A stretch of 64,000 bases of DNA from Hibiscus mutabilis (Eukaryota; Streptophyta; Magnoliopsida; Malvales; Malvaceae): positions 10,823,932 through 10,887,931 of the forward strand of contig CM033732.1 in NCBI GenBank assembly GCA_019671005.1, in the 5' to 3' direction. This document shows, in pieces, positions 24,371 to 33,893 of this stretch (position 1 is the first letter of the stretch; each line of letters begins with the position of its first letter). The notes under the pieces are model-generated. The model worked only from the letters and a program-made list of their open reading frames with translations, ran no database searches and was not told the DNA's origin. The translations under genes and the position numbers were made by a program.

Positions 24371-25275
24371 AGCCTAGATTTTGAAACCTAGAGCTCAGGA
24401 TTACACCAATCCCACCCTTAACCCCCATGGCTAAGTCTCAAATCCTTCTTACAAGTTATTTGGAGTATATTAGGTGGTTTCCTACCAGTTTTACCCATTA
24501 TCAACTCCCAAAACGTGATTTACCATTAGAGGAGTTTAAAGCTCAAGAACCCTAACTAAGCAAACCATAAACATAGAACCAAGCAAGGCAATCATCTTAT
24601 GAGGCTCACGAAACATAGGAGTCAGAGATGTACTAACCTTTAGCAAGATTCACGAACTTAAGCAGCAACCAAACTTCTTTCACCTCTCTTTCCTTGTTCT
24701 AAGCTTCAAACCCAACTCCCACCAAAACCAATGATGTTTAGCTTGAAATGAAGATCCTTTGATGCTGATAAACTCTTCCTTGATGGCCAATCCGAGATTC
24801 ACACTCATCCACAACAAGTTTCCATCTTTTACTTTGGGTTGGGGTGGAAATTAGAAGGAGGAGGTGAAGAGAGAGAGAGAGGACAAGGGTGACTTCACCC
24901 TCTTACAAGGATGGAAGCCCACCTTAATGAGGCATTAGTCCTTGTCTCCCCCAATTATGATTTTACCACAATACCCTTCCTTAAGCCCAACATAATCCAT
25001 GCCCAAAACACCAAGCAAGCCCACAATGTATGGAGGCCCATTATGGCCCAACATCTCGGCCAGACACGTCGGTCCAAGACCCGGGTCAACGCCCATTGTT
25101 GACTCGAAAATTCGGATCGTTACACAGATAGTAACCCAAGGGTCCAAGCCCAACGTACAAGAAGCCCACAAAGGCTCTCCAAGCTTCGGCCCAACACGCG
25201 AGCCCACACGTTCAGGTGAGACGACTCGCGGATTCCAAAATCTAGGACGTTACAACCCATGATATAATTTCTCAT

Positions 25276-25720
25276 GAGTATATATAATTATATTAAAAAT
25301 TCTCAAATTTTAGAATTATATAATAATATTTAAATAGTTAAAATCTTAATTCTATGAGTATATCTATAAAATTATATTAAAAACTTTAAAATTATATGAA
25401 TAAAAATTAAAATCTCAATTTAGCGAGTATATCTATAAAATTATATTAAAAATTATAAAATTTAAAATTGTATGAACGATCATTATAGATTTTAAAATCT
25501 TAATTTAATGAGTATATCTGTAAAGTATATTAAAAGATTATAAATTTTAAAATTATATGACTTCTCTTTAAAAATTTAAAAAATTTAAATATTAATTCAA
25601 TGAGTGTATCTATAAAACTATATTAAAGAATTAAAAATTTTAAAAAAATATATGAATAATATTTAAAAAATAAAAAATTTAAAATCTTAATTCAATAAGT
25701 ATATCTATATTCAATCAAAA
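25276..25720. repeat. AT-rich tandem array, six units of about 70-95 bp
   Basis: Units are marked by GAGTATATCTATAAAATTAT preceded by AAAATCTTAATTCAAT. They start near 25276, 25355, 25424, 25510, 25601 and 25697. A seventh unit lies left of the MITE at 20270-20298, so the MITE landed inside the array. No coding function. Confidence 0.75.
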
Positions 25721-26165
25721 AATTATGGACCTAGAAATTACTCCATGCACATGTGTGGATGGGATCTTATTAGAAACTATACTTTTTTGCATTAAAACAA
25801 AAAATGAGAATAGACAAAAAAAATTAATATTGTGCTTTGACTAAAAAAATATTTTTCTTTCGGTTAAAGAGAAATATAGAATTATTTTTAATTAAAAAAG
25901 AAGCTTTACTTTTGGACCCTTGAAGAATATCCAGGAAACTCATCATTTACATCGTTTATTTAAATTCCATTCCAAAATCAAAATAAAGTTAATAAGTTGC
26001 ACTTTAAAGTTAAAATGTGTGTCGGTGACAAAATTTAAAACTTTTAAAAAAGTTTAATTTAAGTTTTGTTTTAGGTTAATTTTTCAGTTTATTTATTCGA
26101 ATATAATTTAATACTTGTAGTAAAATTATAATAACTGAAGTAGTAGTGAAGTTAATTAATTATAT
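25721..26165. other. AT-rich DNA, nothing recognised
   Basis: Long A/T runs and no reading frame of note. GGGTC-rich sequence starts at about 26166. Confidence 0.5.
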
Positions 26166-26794
26166 GTCGGATCAATTAACAGGTCGGGTTTGTAACAAGT
26201 CAGGTCAATTACAAGTCGGGTTAAATCGGATCTTATGTCGTTTCAAGTCGGGTTCGGTTATCACATTTTTGAGTTAAATTAGGGTTCAGGTCGTTCTCAG
26301 GTCGGATACAATTCAGGTTTGGTCCAAAATCATCAGGTCCAACTCGTGTTCGGGTTAATATCAGGTCAAACTCGGTTGAGTTCGGGTCATCATCACCTCG
26401 AGTCACAACCAGTTTAGACTCGGGTTGGTTTCAATCGAGTTTTCATACCGGGTCAGTTTTTACACCCCTAGGTGTATATATTAATTTTTTATTTGTGAAA
26501 TTATCTTTTTTTATTGACAAAGTATGATTTTATTAAAAAAAATCATACAAATGGATATTATCATGTGCCTCATTAAAACCTCCCTAAACCTAAGTTGAAG
26601 AAAAATAGTACACCACGATAATATTAATATGACAAACACCAAACAAAATAACAAAAATAAAACACTAACGTGATAACACATCCTCAAAACGCAATAAGTG
26701 TCACACACACAGAGAATTAACACCAATCTTAACTCATGACTCCCAGACATACACTGATACGACAAAATCCCTTATCCAAATCAGCTCAAAATCA

Positions 26795-27205
26795 TCATGA
26801 ACCAATCAAATTAAAACGATAGGACTCCCACACCGCTAGCATCCCGCTATATTTGCTAATGGAATGAGAAGAAAAAACAAAATCCAATGTATCTGAAATC
26901 TTACGAACAATCGCCCAAGTTAACACTTCCATCTTCGGTTCCTGAATAAACAACATATCGCAAAGGTAACACCTCAACAAATCATGAATCACTTTTTCTA
27001 TGCTGCATACACCAACCCCGAGTATTTCAGGACAGTACTCGTATCTCCACTCGCTATTGTTTTCGCTCGTGCTTTTTATAATTTGAGCAATATCTTTCAC
27101 AATGTCTTCTTCATTTTCTATTGAGGTCGTTCCAATCAATTTACCCAAATCTAGAGTAGCTTGAGCTTCTCGCAATATAGCTTGCTTTTTATTCAAAAAA
27201 TTCAA
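26795..27205 (-). pseudogene. LINE-2 ORF1/ORF2 junction and endonuclease start
   Basis: Minus strand reads EAQATLDLGKLIGTTSIENEEDIVKDIAQII, the ORF1 tail, then by frame drift the endonuclease start with LLRCYLCDMLFIQEPKMEVL (compare QETK in LINE endonucleases). It runs straight into 3' UTR sequence at about 26795. The rest of the endonuclease and the RT have been deleted. Confidence 0.65.
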
Positions 27206-27229
27206 ACAAGAAATTGAACCATTCGTAAT

Positions 27230-29198
27230 TCATTGATCAGTAGATGAATTTTTACGCAGCCGCTCACGACCCTTTTTCTGTAATATCTCCTCTGCGACTT
27301 GACGTTTACGTTCCCTGTTAAGTTGAATAACTTCAACTGTTGTCTTTCGAGACCTATCCACAATCGACCCGATCCCCGCAGCCTCTACAGGCTCCTTCAA
27401 CGCCAGAAAGCCCACCGTACAGTCCACTAGCCCCTGATCGTTTGCATCATTCCAAATATCTATTCTTCGATGATTAATCTCATCTTGCGGCACTAGACCC
27501 ACCTCTTTTTCTGTCATCCAACCCCCCGAAATCATCGGTATATCATCACCACAGACATTCAATTGTTGTTCCTCCCACAAATAATTCTCATTCCATACCA
27601 CATGATCACCTCCTACAACCCTCATTGCACTACTATCACCCCCACATGCCACTTCTTCCTTTGTTCGAGCGTCGATACCATCTCACCGCGCAATTCTAAA
27701 GAATTTCAACCTTATCTTCATCATCGACCCCTTGAACACTATTCCGTTGATGCAAATGATTTTGCGCCAATCTAGTCAAATTTGGGTCAATATCTTCCAC
27801 CCTTGTATTTGCCATATTCCTTTTACTTCGCCAATAGGTTTCCGCACATTTCGCAGAGCGAATGATACACTCAAACGTGATCCATACACCCAAAAACCAC
27901 CGAGTCGTTCGATTGCCGTCAACTAGGGGTGTTCAAAAATATCCGATCCGACCGATCGATTACCCATTGATCCGATTCGCAAATTTGGATATCCAATCTG
28001 ATTTTTATTTTCGGATCGGATATTCGATCCAAATTTAAAATTTTCGGATCGAATATGAATCGCAATATTCCAAGTTTCGGATTATCTAAAAATCCGAAAA
28101 TTCAAATTTTTATGAATATTAATTTTATTATTTTTAACAATTTGGTGCTTGTTATGAATATTAATTTTGGACATTGAAACTTTGAAGTGCTTAGTAATCT
28201 TAGTATTTATTCTATTGTGTTGTTGAGAATTTTGTAGAATGTTTGTTATGCACTATGTTTTAGTAAAACATTTTAAGATGTATTAATGTCTAGTTTGAAT
28301 TTAGTTGATGTACTTAAAAGTTAAACATTAAAGATTAAGGACGATTTCTAATGTTATGCACTATGTTTTACTCTTCTCACTGGTGATTTTTATGAATGTT
28401 TTCACTTCTAATATTTGCTGAATTTTTGAGATTATAGTTAGTGTTGGTGTTATATCTATCTATGCAAATTTTACTTTCCAAATTAAGATTGCATGATGTC
28501 AAAGATTGTAGTTTGCTGCCAAAGTCTCTTATAGGCCATACCACCATAGTTGTATTACTGCGGCAAAATATTGCTGCCTTGCATCTACTATCAAGTTGGA
28601 TGAGCCTTATATCTTTTCCCTGCTTGTTTTTTCCTTTATTTTAGTCATATTTAAAGATATTGCATCCACTCTAACTCATTCATTAGAGACAAATATTTTA
28701 GTATTCTCTTTTTCTTAATTTGATGACTTTTTCGCTTATTAGATTGTACTTAAATTTATATAGATTTATGAAGTAAAAAAATAATAGTAGGCAGTAGGCA
28801 ACATGTGATTTGGATTTTATTCGTTGAATTGCTCAGAGTCTCTATTTGTCTGTGTAATAATTTATCGGATATCCGATCCGAAAATCCAAAAATCCAATAT
28901 TCCAAAAGTTGGATATCCAATTTTTTGGATCGAATACGGATCACTACTTAGTCGATCCGAAAATTCATTTTTTCAGATCCTATCCGATTTGATATCTGAA
29001 AATGAACATCCCTACCGTCAACACCTCTTTCTTAAAATTCATACGAACGAACCCAAATCTTGTACCATCTTTTGCTCTCTTATTCGGTATGAACGAATCC
29101 AAGACCTTACCATGGCAATTGAAAACCTGCCATAACCCTTTCGATAGATTCGCCACAAACAGAGTCCAACACCTCTTTCGAGCGCTCACCGCCATCAA
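27230..29198 (-). pseudogene. LINE-2 ORF1 (RRM protein), split by hAT insertion
   Basis: The minus-strand ATG at 29198 leads into WTLFVANLSK...GKVLDSFIPNKRAKDGTRFGFVRM (29180-29030), an RRM with RNP2-like TLFVANLS and RNP1-like TRFGFVRM. The hAT element (27924-29014) interrupts the second half of the RRM, which resumes left of 27924 in another frame (IERLGGFWVYGS at about 27900). The C-terminal part at 27652-27230 is charged and ends in RKRQVAEEILQKKGRERLRKN. Frameshifted, not functional. In plants such RRM proteins are LINE ORF1 products that bind the element's RNA. Confidence 0.7.
27924..29014. mobile_element. hAT-type non-autonomous element (1091 bp) inside LINE-2
   Basis: Ends TAGGGGTGTTCAAAAATATC and, inward from the right, TAGGGATGTTCATTTTCAGA. 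Perfect 8-bp duplication CCGTCAAC at 27916-27923 and 29015-29022. Subterminal GGATCGGAT and GGATATCC words are dense in the first and last 170 bp. The middle (28100-28800) is AT-rich with no transposase. Removing it and one duplication copy rejoins the RRM reading of LINE-2. Confidence 0.9.
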
Positions 29199-29445
29199 TA
29201 ACCCTGCCTCTTTCTAGTGATAACTCAACCCAATCGTTTAATCCGAAATTATAACAAAATCACAATTGCTTTTTAACTCCAATTAACAAATTCTATAGAT
29301 TTTAGTTTTGTTTCTTACAGTAAAGTCTCTCCTAGTGCTATTGTCGATTGATTTCCACTTCGCACTACAGTCTCTGTCGAACGCTCGCCGCCTTCATAGT
29401 TATTTTCTCATGCTTTATTAATTAAATAATTAGAATATGTTTTTT

Positions 29446-29579
29446 AATATAATTTTGATAATTATTAAATTTAGATGTATATATTAATTTTTTATTTATA
29501 AAAATATATTTTGAATATAATTTTATTAATTATTAAAATTAGGTATATATTAATTTCTTATTTAAGAAATTATATTTTC
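29446..29579. repeat. AT-rich tandem repeat, two units of about 67 bp
   Basis: 29446-29513 and 29514-29579 both begin AATATAATTTT and share TATATATTAATTT. A part of the same motif lies at the far border of LINE-2 (26473). Confidence 0.65.
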
Positions 29580-29662
29580 AATTATATTAGTTATTTAAAT
29601 TTATATTATTTAGATAATTTTTTATAATTATTAAAGATAAAAAAACGTTTACAATTCTTTTA

Positions 29663-29775
29663 TCCAAACCTCTAACTCAAAAACCTTCTAAAAAGAGTTG
29701 CTTCAAATTGAGATTTATTCAAACTTTTAACTCAAAAACCTTCTAAATGGAGTTATTTCAAATTGAGAGGTTTCA
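29663..29775. repeat. tandem repeat, two units of about 55 bp
   Basis: TAACTCAAAAACCTTCTAAA followed by GAGTT(G/A)(C/T)TTCAAATTGAGA, twice. No function evident. Confidence 0.7.
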
Positions 29776-30096
29776 CTTTAATTCACTACTGCAATTCTTT
29801 ATTTATCAAACATCTAAATTAGCGGATTTGACTGGTCCAATATCTAAAAATAATTCAATCATCTAATTTTAGTTCAAAAATTATTTACCAAACAAGGACA
29901 TTATCTTGAGCTAGTAAACATGCTAATAATTTCAAGATTCGGTAATACTAAGATAATTTAAAATTCACACTTTCAGATAATCTTGCATTAGCTTGTTAAT
30001 TTGAGATCGGTGACAATTTGATTTCACTTTTAGAGACTCTGATGATCTTTATTATAATCAAGAAGAAAAATTAAAATAAATAACAATGAATCGAAG

Positions 30097-30134
<38 letters not shown>

Positions 30135-31802
30135 AACTTTTGAACAATATTAAATTATATATTATACATTTGTTTTTTGTGGTGAGCAATCAAATAAAGA
30201 TGAAATCAAACTCAACATATTTGAAACCATAGATCGAGTTATGAATTTAAACTCTATATTTTACTTTGTCTAGATGTCTAATCATTATTAAAAGTGTTTT
30301 AATTTTAATTAGCATCATATAACTCTCACCTTTATTTATTTTAATAAAATTAATATAGCATCGTTCTTCTTGAACTCGACCCTATTTACCACCATTGCAA
30401 AGTTTTTTTACTATGAAATAATTTTGAAGGCTTCGAGAACCTTTCAGGCACTCGTCTAATCCAAAAATTATGACCTAAACTCAACCCGTGAACCTGTGAA
30501 ATTTAGTAGGCCGAATATTTGATCGAACTTTTTTTAAAAAAAATATTTAATTATTTTTGTACGGAATTAGCAGGTCAATGAACTAGATACTTCAAATTGG
30601 ATATATATTTTTGTTGAATATACGAGTTGAATATTTTTGAACACATATCGGGAACAACAACAATGGCATATTTAGAAGAAGGGCGTTTGAGGGTTTTAAG
30701 GAAAATGGATCGGCAGAAAAAGTAAAAATGAGAGAAATATATATTGTAAAATGGTAAAATGGAGGTGAGGTCCTTCCTAAAGATAGGGTTTTGGAAATGC
30801 CCTAAAATTTTTGATGTTTACATATTACCCCCAGTTATTTTATGAATCAGTAAACTTGGTCCAAAATTTTCTAAAAAATCAAATTTATCACCCGAGAACT
30901 TTAGATTGATCTATTTTAGTACTACAGAAATTTCTTTTCCTGATTTTAGGGTGTGACACTTAATTAAAATTCCCCTCTTTAGTTAGAATTCCCCTCTTAA
31001 ACTAAATTTTTAAGACTCAACTATTTGACTAATTATTTTTAATAAAACAACTGAAAATTCCCCTCTTTAGTTAAAATTCCATAAAATCACTATATACTTG
31101 AATAGTTGAATCTATTAACTTGGATTGTGGGATGTGACATTGATTGATCTTGTATTGGATCTTCTTGACATCTTCTTTGTCGAAGTTGGGATAGAAGATT
31201 TGCAACTTTGAGGAATCGGTCACTTTCTTCGTCGCAAAAATGATATCGTTTTAGACCTAAAATAGGGCATATAAAAACTAAGTGGTTTGTTTCTTGTTTC
31301 TGAAAAGTGATCAACAACTAAAGACTCTTCTAAAGGTATTCCTCACTTCGGTCCTCAATGGAGTTATTAATGGGAGGAAGCATGGGAGTGATTGTTATTC
31401 ATGCTCGAATATTCTTTTTTTTTTTAGTTTCAGATCCCTCTATGGGAGTAAATGAGGTTGCCAAGTTAATAAAGGCTAACAAATTTACAGTGGTGACCTA
31501 ATGGGAGGGTGATGAATTAATGGCGGAGGAACACATGGAGGGTAGAAGGGGAATGAGACAAAGGAGGGTAGAAAGACTTACAGAGGAGATAGAGGAACAC
31601 ATGGAGGTATATAACTGATCATTGGTGGCGGAAAAGGTGCGTTGGGACGGAGAAGGATGACAAGGGTTTCATCCGAGATAAAAAGGGTCAAATTGTAGTT
31701 AAAATATTATACAAAATACTAAATTTATACTTTGTCTAGAGTTTGGAGTGAACTAAGAAATATTATTAATTGATTATGTAAGTGATCAAATCATAATAAT
31801 TG
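29776..31802. other. AT-rich intergenic DNA, no gene seen
   Basis: Apart from the microsatellite at 30102-30130, I see only short AT-rich repeats such as AATTCCCCTCTTTAGTTA (30970-31080). Reading frames, including 31090-31317 minus, have no recognisable domain. Confidence 0.5.
30102..30130. repeat. (AT)n microsatellite
   Basis: About 14 uninterrupted AT dinucleotides. Confidence 0.95.
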
Positions 31803-32685
31803 AAAGTTGAGTGTCCAAAATCAGAAAAAATGAAACAAAAGTGTCTTCTATTATAGTTTACCCTAATAATTTAGAATATAGAGACTTGCACGAATTTATA
31901 CTTTTTCCTGCAATATTTTTTTTTATATAAAAGAAAGGTCAGTCAGCATTTTAATGGCAAATTCTTTAACTCAACAAATACTTCAACAGTTCTACAAATA
32001 ACAAAATATGTAATAACGAGGTTTTGGCCAAAGAAAAATACATAAGAATGATATATAAAAAATACAAGAAAATGTTAAAAAAATCTTTATCACGCGTAAA
32101 ATATATAGGTTTTTCTTGATCTTAAAGAACTATAAGCACTATAATTTATTTTATTATTATTAACTAATTATTTTTTTAGTTGCCCTTCCGATTTTTAAGG
32201 CTTCGTCCTGACTAATTTGAACCGACTCGCGTTGCACACCTGGCAAAGTTGAGTGTCCAAAATCAGAAAAATGAAACAAAAGTGTCTTCTATTATAGTTT
32301 ACCCTAATAATTTAGAATATAGAGACTTGCACGAATTTATACTTTTTCCTGCAATATTTTTTTTTATATAAAAGAAAGGTCAGTCAGCATTTTAATGGCA
32401 AATTCTTTAACTCAACAAATACTTCAACAGTTCTACAAATAACAAAATATGTAATAACGAGGTTTTGGCCAAAGAAAAATACATAAGAATGATATATAAA
32501 AAATACAAGAAAATGTTAAAAAAATCTTTATCACGCGTAAAATATATAGGTTTTTCTTGATATTAAAGAACTACAAGAACTATAATTTATTTTATTATTA
32601 TTAACTAATTATTTTTTTTGTTGCCCTTCCGGTTTGTAAGGCTTTATCCTGACTAATTTGAATCGACTCGCGTTGCACACCTGGC
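31803..32685. repeat. tandem duplication, two copies of about 442 bp
   Basis: 31803-32244 and 32245-32685 are near identical over their whole length. I see about ten differences (one A of a run, ATCTTAAAG/ATATTAAAG, TATAAGCAC/TACAAGAAC and a few more). Each copy ends inside the 3' half of a SINE (ACTCGCGTTGCACACCTGGC). The full SINE continues only after the second copy, so the duplication happened after the SINE arrived. Confidence 0.9.
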
Positions 32686-32789
32686 TTTGGTGGGCGAGTC
32701 TCCCGGCTGGGATTTTTTTCATACACAACGCGTCGAACTCAAGACCTGCTTAAGCGAAATCAAACTGCTTACCACTTGAACCAACCTCG
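32621..32789 (-). mobile_element. SINE 1, tRNA-derived (about 169 bp)
   Basis: Minus strand starts CGAGGTTGGTTCAAGTGGTAAG, with an A-box-like TGGTTCAAGTGG and a B-box-like GAGTTCGACGC about 40 bp on, and ends GGAAGGGCAAC before an A run. Border sequences TTAACTAATTATTTTT (32600) and TTGATTAATTATTTTG (32790) resemble a worn target duplication. The internal promoter would serve RNA polymerase III. Confidence 0.7.
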
Positions 32790-32958
32790 TTGATTAATTA
32801 TTTTGTTTTCAATAGCTTTATAAATGTGCATAAGGCAAATAAGAATAATGAAACAAAAAAAAGTAAACCAAAAATTAAATAAAAATGCAAGAGAATCAAA
32901 ATCAAAATATAAATTATGTAGTAACGTTTTTTTTTATAAGATGTAGCAATTAATATTT

Positions 32959-33086
32959 TTTGAACAATTTCTACTTAGGGAGTGGGGAGGGAAAATTTGA
33001 TCCTAATAAGTTTTGAACCCATAACCTAACGAAGAGGAGAGAGTGTCAATTGAAAGCTTTAATTACTTACTTTAGGGATTGTTGAC
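32959..33086 (-). mobile_element. SINE-like insertion 2 (128 bp)
   Basis: Flanked by a perfect 18-bp direct repeat, ATGTAGCAATTAATATTT, at 32941-32958 and 33087-33104. Minus strand contains GTAAGTAATTAAAGC and a B-box-like GGGTTCAAAACTT and ends with an A-rich tail. The long duplication and tail show retroposition; SINE identity is inferred. Confidence 0.75.
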
Positions 33087-33416
33087 ATGTAGCAATTAAT
33101 ATTTGAATGTTGAATTGTTTTAAAGGAGCAAACAACACTTAAAACAAATGTATGCAAAAGATAAATATAGAGGTATTACAATTATAAAACCCATCGATTA
33201 CAATTTATCTTTTTTAAATAGATTACAATTTATCTTTAAGTCTTCATAAAAAAATAAATAATTGTATGAAATCATGTCATATTTTTTTAAAGAATAATCA
33301 ATTATTTATTACAAATCGCATATCATAACTAAACAATAAAATCAATTTCAATCAGTAATTAATGATTCTTGTAATAAATAATAGATCTTTTATATAAAAA
33401 AATTGTGACGTAATTT

Positions 33417-33515
33417 TTTGATTAAATAGAGTTTACATTCCCATACCGAAATTCAAACCCATACAAGATAGGGCAATATGAACATTCTTAGCCACTAGGC
33501 CAATCAATGAATCTC
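33417..33515 (-). mobile_element. SINE 3, tRNA-derived (99 bp)
   Basis: Flanked by a perfect 17-bp direct repeat, AAATTGTGACGTAATTT, at 33400-33416 and 33516-33532. Minus strand begins GAGATTCATTGATTGGCC, has A-box TGGCCTAGTGG and B-box-like GGGTTTGAATTTC, and ends ATCAAAAA. Shorter than most plant SINEs. Confidence 0.8.
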
Positions 33516-33532
33516 AAATTGTGACGTAATTT

Positions 33533-33893
33533 AAACGAACATTATATACCAAGGATGGAAATCGTTTGTCCCATAGTATGCCCCTTACTATGTTCCACCT
33601 TAAAAAAATTAGGTTTAGGTTAGGATTTTGGATTGGGGCTTATGGAATTGGGGTATGGTGTATTTGTAAGATTTAAGATTTAAGGTTTAGAGTTAGGTTT
33701 TAGAATTCAAATTTTTAATGTTAGGGCTTAAAAAGAGGCGAAAAAAAGATAGAGATTTTTGTTCATATATTGATAGGAAGTAACCATTTCATACAATTCT
33801 TTCAAATAGTAACAATAGTGAACATCCCGTGAATATATATATATATAATTAACAATGAATATATGAAGTAGTTTTGTAGCAATCAAATTAAAC
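33533..33893. other. region downstream of the NAC gene
   Basis: AT-rich. 33605-33715 has loose TTTAGG/TTAAGG words (telomere-like but degenerate) and 33834-33847 has (TA)n. It should hold the 3' UTR of the NAC gene, but no clear AATAAA signal is seen on the minus strand. Confidence 0.5.

Larger units (their letters stand above)
22321..25124. mobile_element. solo LTR B (about 2.8 kb) nested in solo LTR A
   Basis: Ends TGTAACACCCC and CGGATCGTTACA. Flanks CACAT (22316-22320) and CAGAT (25125-25129) match at four of five positions. It is longer than LTR A because its CACATAGCCC block (22950-23460) and palindrome block (23960-24370) are expanded. No genes. Short reading frames here, including 24911-25262, have no recognisable protein. 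Confidence 0.7.
20544..25254. mobile_element. solo LTR A (about 1.9 kb), interrupted by solo LTR B
   Basis: Ends TGTAACGCC and GGACGTTACA, with a perfect 5-bp duplication ACCCA at 20539-20543 and 25255-25259. Its own sequence is 20544-22320 plus 25125-25254. No primer site, purine tract or genes, so it is a solo LTR left by recombination. Comparison with the LTR and internal edge at 63559/63560 suggests minus-strand orientation (inference). It is related to LTR B throughout: both have AAGCTCAGTGG, CACATAGC repeats and TATCGATAC clusters in the same order. Confidence 0.75.
20299..25273. mobile_element. Mutator-type MITE (about 259 bp) split by LTR insertion
   Basis: Left arm 20299-20543 and last bases 25260-25273. 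Reading inward, the ends are GAGAAATTATACCATG and GAGAAATTATATCATG, continuing as arms of roughly 100 bp that fold back on each other (CCTTCCCAC...CACGTCATCCATGG against its complement at 20515-20540). The flanking 10 bp ATGAGTATAT are the same at 20289-20298 and 25274-25283, which fits the 9-10 bp duplication of Mutator-like elements. It sits in an AT-rich tandem array whose units also contain GAGTATAT, so the true duplication may be shorter. Confidence 0.75.
16904..26470. mobile_element. probable outer hAT-type non-autonomous element hosting nested insertions
   Basis: Left end TAGGGATGCAAAATCGG (16904) and right end, read inward on the minus strand, TAGGGGTGTAAAAACTGA (26470) form short imperfect inverted ends of hAT type. 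The 8-bp flanks GGTGTACA (16896-16903) and GGTGTATA (26471-26478) match at seven positions. Both inner borders (16910-17460; 26166-26460) are rich in GGGTC/GTCGGGTT words, though in the same orientation. Without the nested elements about 2.2 kb remain, and I see no transposase. Two unrelated ends with a chance flank match are possible. Confidence 0.5.
26495..29475 (-). mobile_element. LINE-2, internally deleted, with nested hAT
   Basis: Minus strand from about 29475 (5') to about 26495 (3'). It contains ORF1 with an RNA-recognition motif, the start of ORF2, then a 3' UTR with GGGAGGTTTTAATGAGGC and a terminal ATCATACTTTGTCAATAAAAAAA-like end (26505-26620). A 22-bp AT-rich direct repeat lies at both borders (26473-26494 and 29476-29497) and is a candidate target duplication. 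A related sequence recurs near 29550, which weakens that point. RT is missing, as in LINE-1. Shared motifs (RRM, GKLIGTTSI/GKLVGDVTI) put both LINEs in one family. Confidence 0.75.

Noticed and set aside
24911..25262. Overlapping frames on both strands near the end of solo LTR B
   Set aside because: No known domain, inside LTR sequence, and crossing the A/B junction.
16904..26470. An autonomous hAT with its own transposase
   Set aside because: No transposase-like sequence remains after taking out the nested elements.
32621..33515. Possible tRNA genes because of A- and B-box motifs
   Set aside because: No cloverleaf can be formed; long flanking duplications and A-rich tails show SINEs.
33605..33720. 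Telomere-like TTTAGG words
   Set aside because: Too degenerate and irregular for an interstitial telomere block; no run of TTTAGGG.
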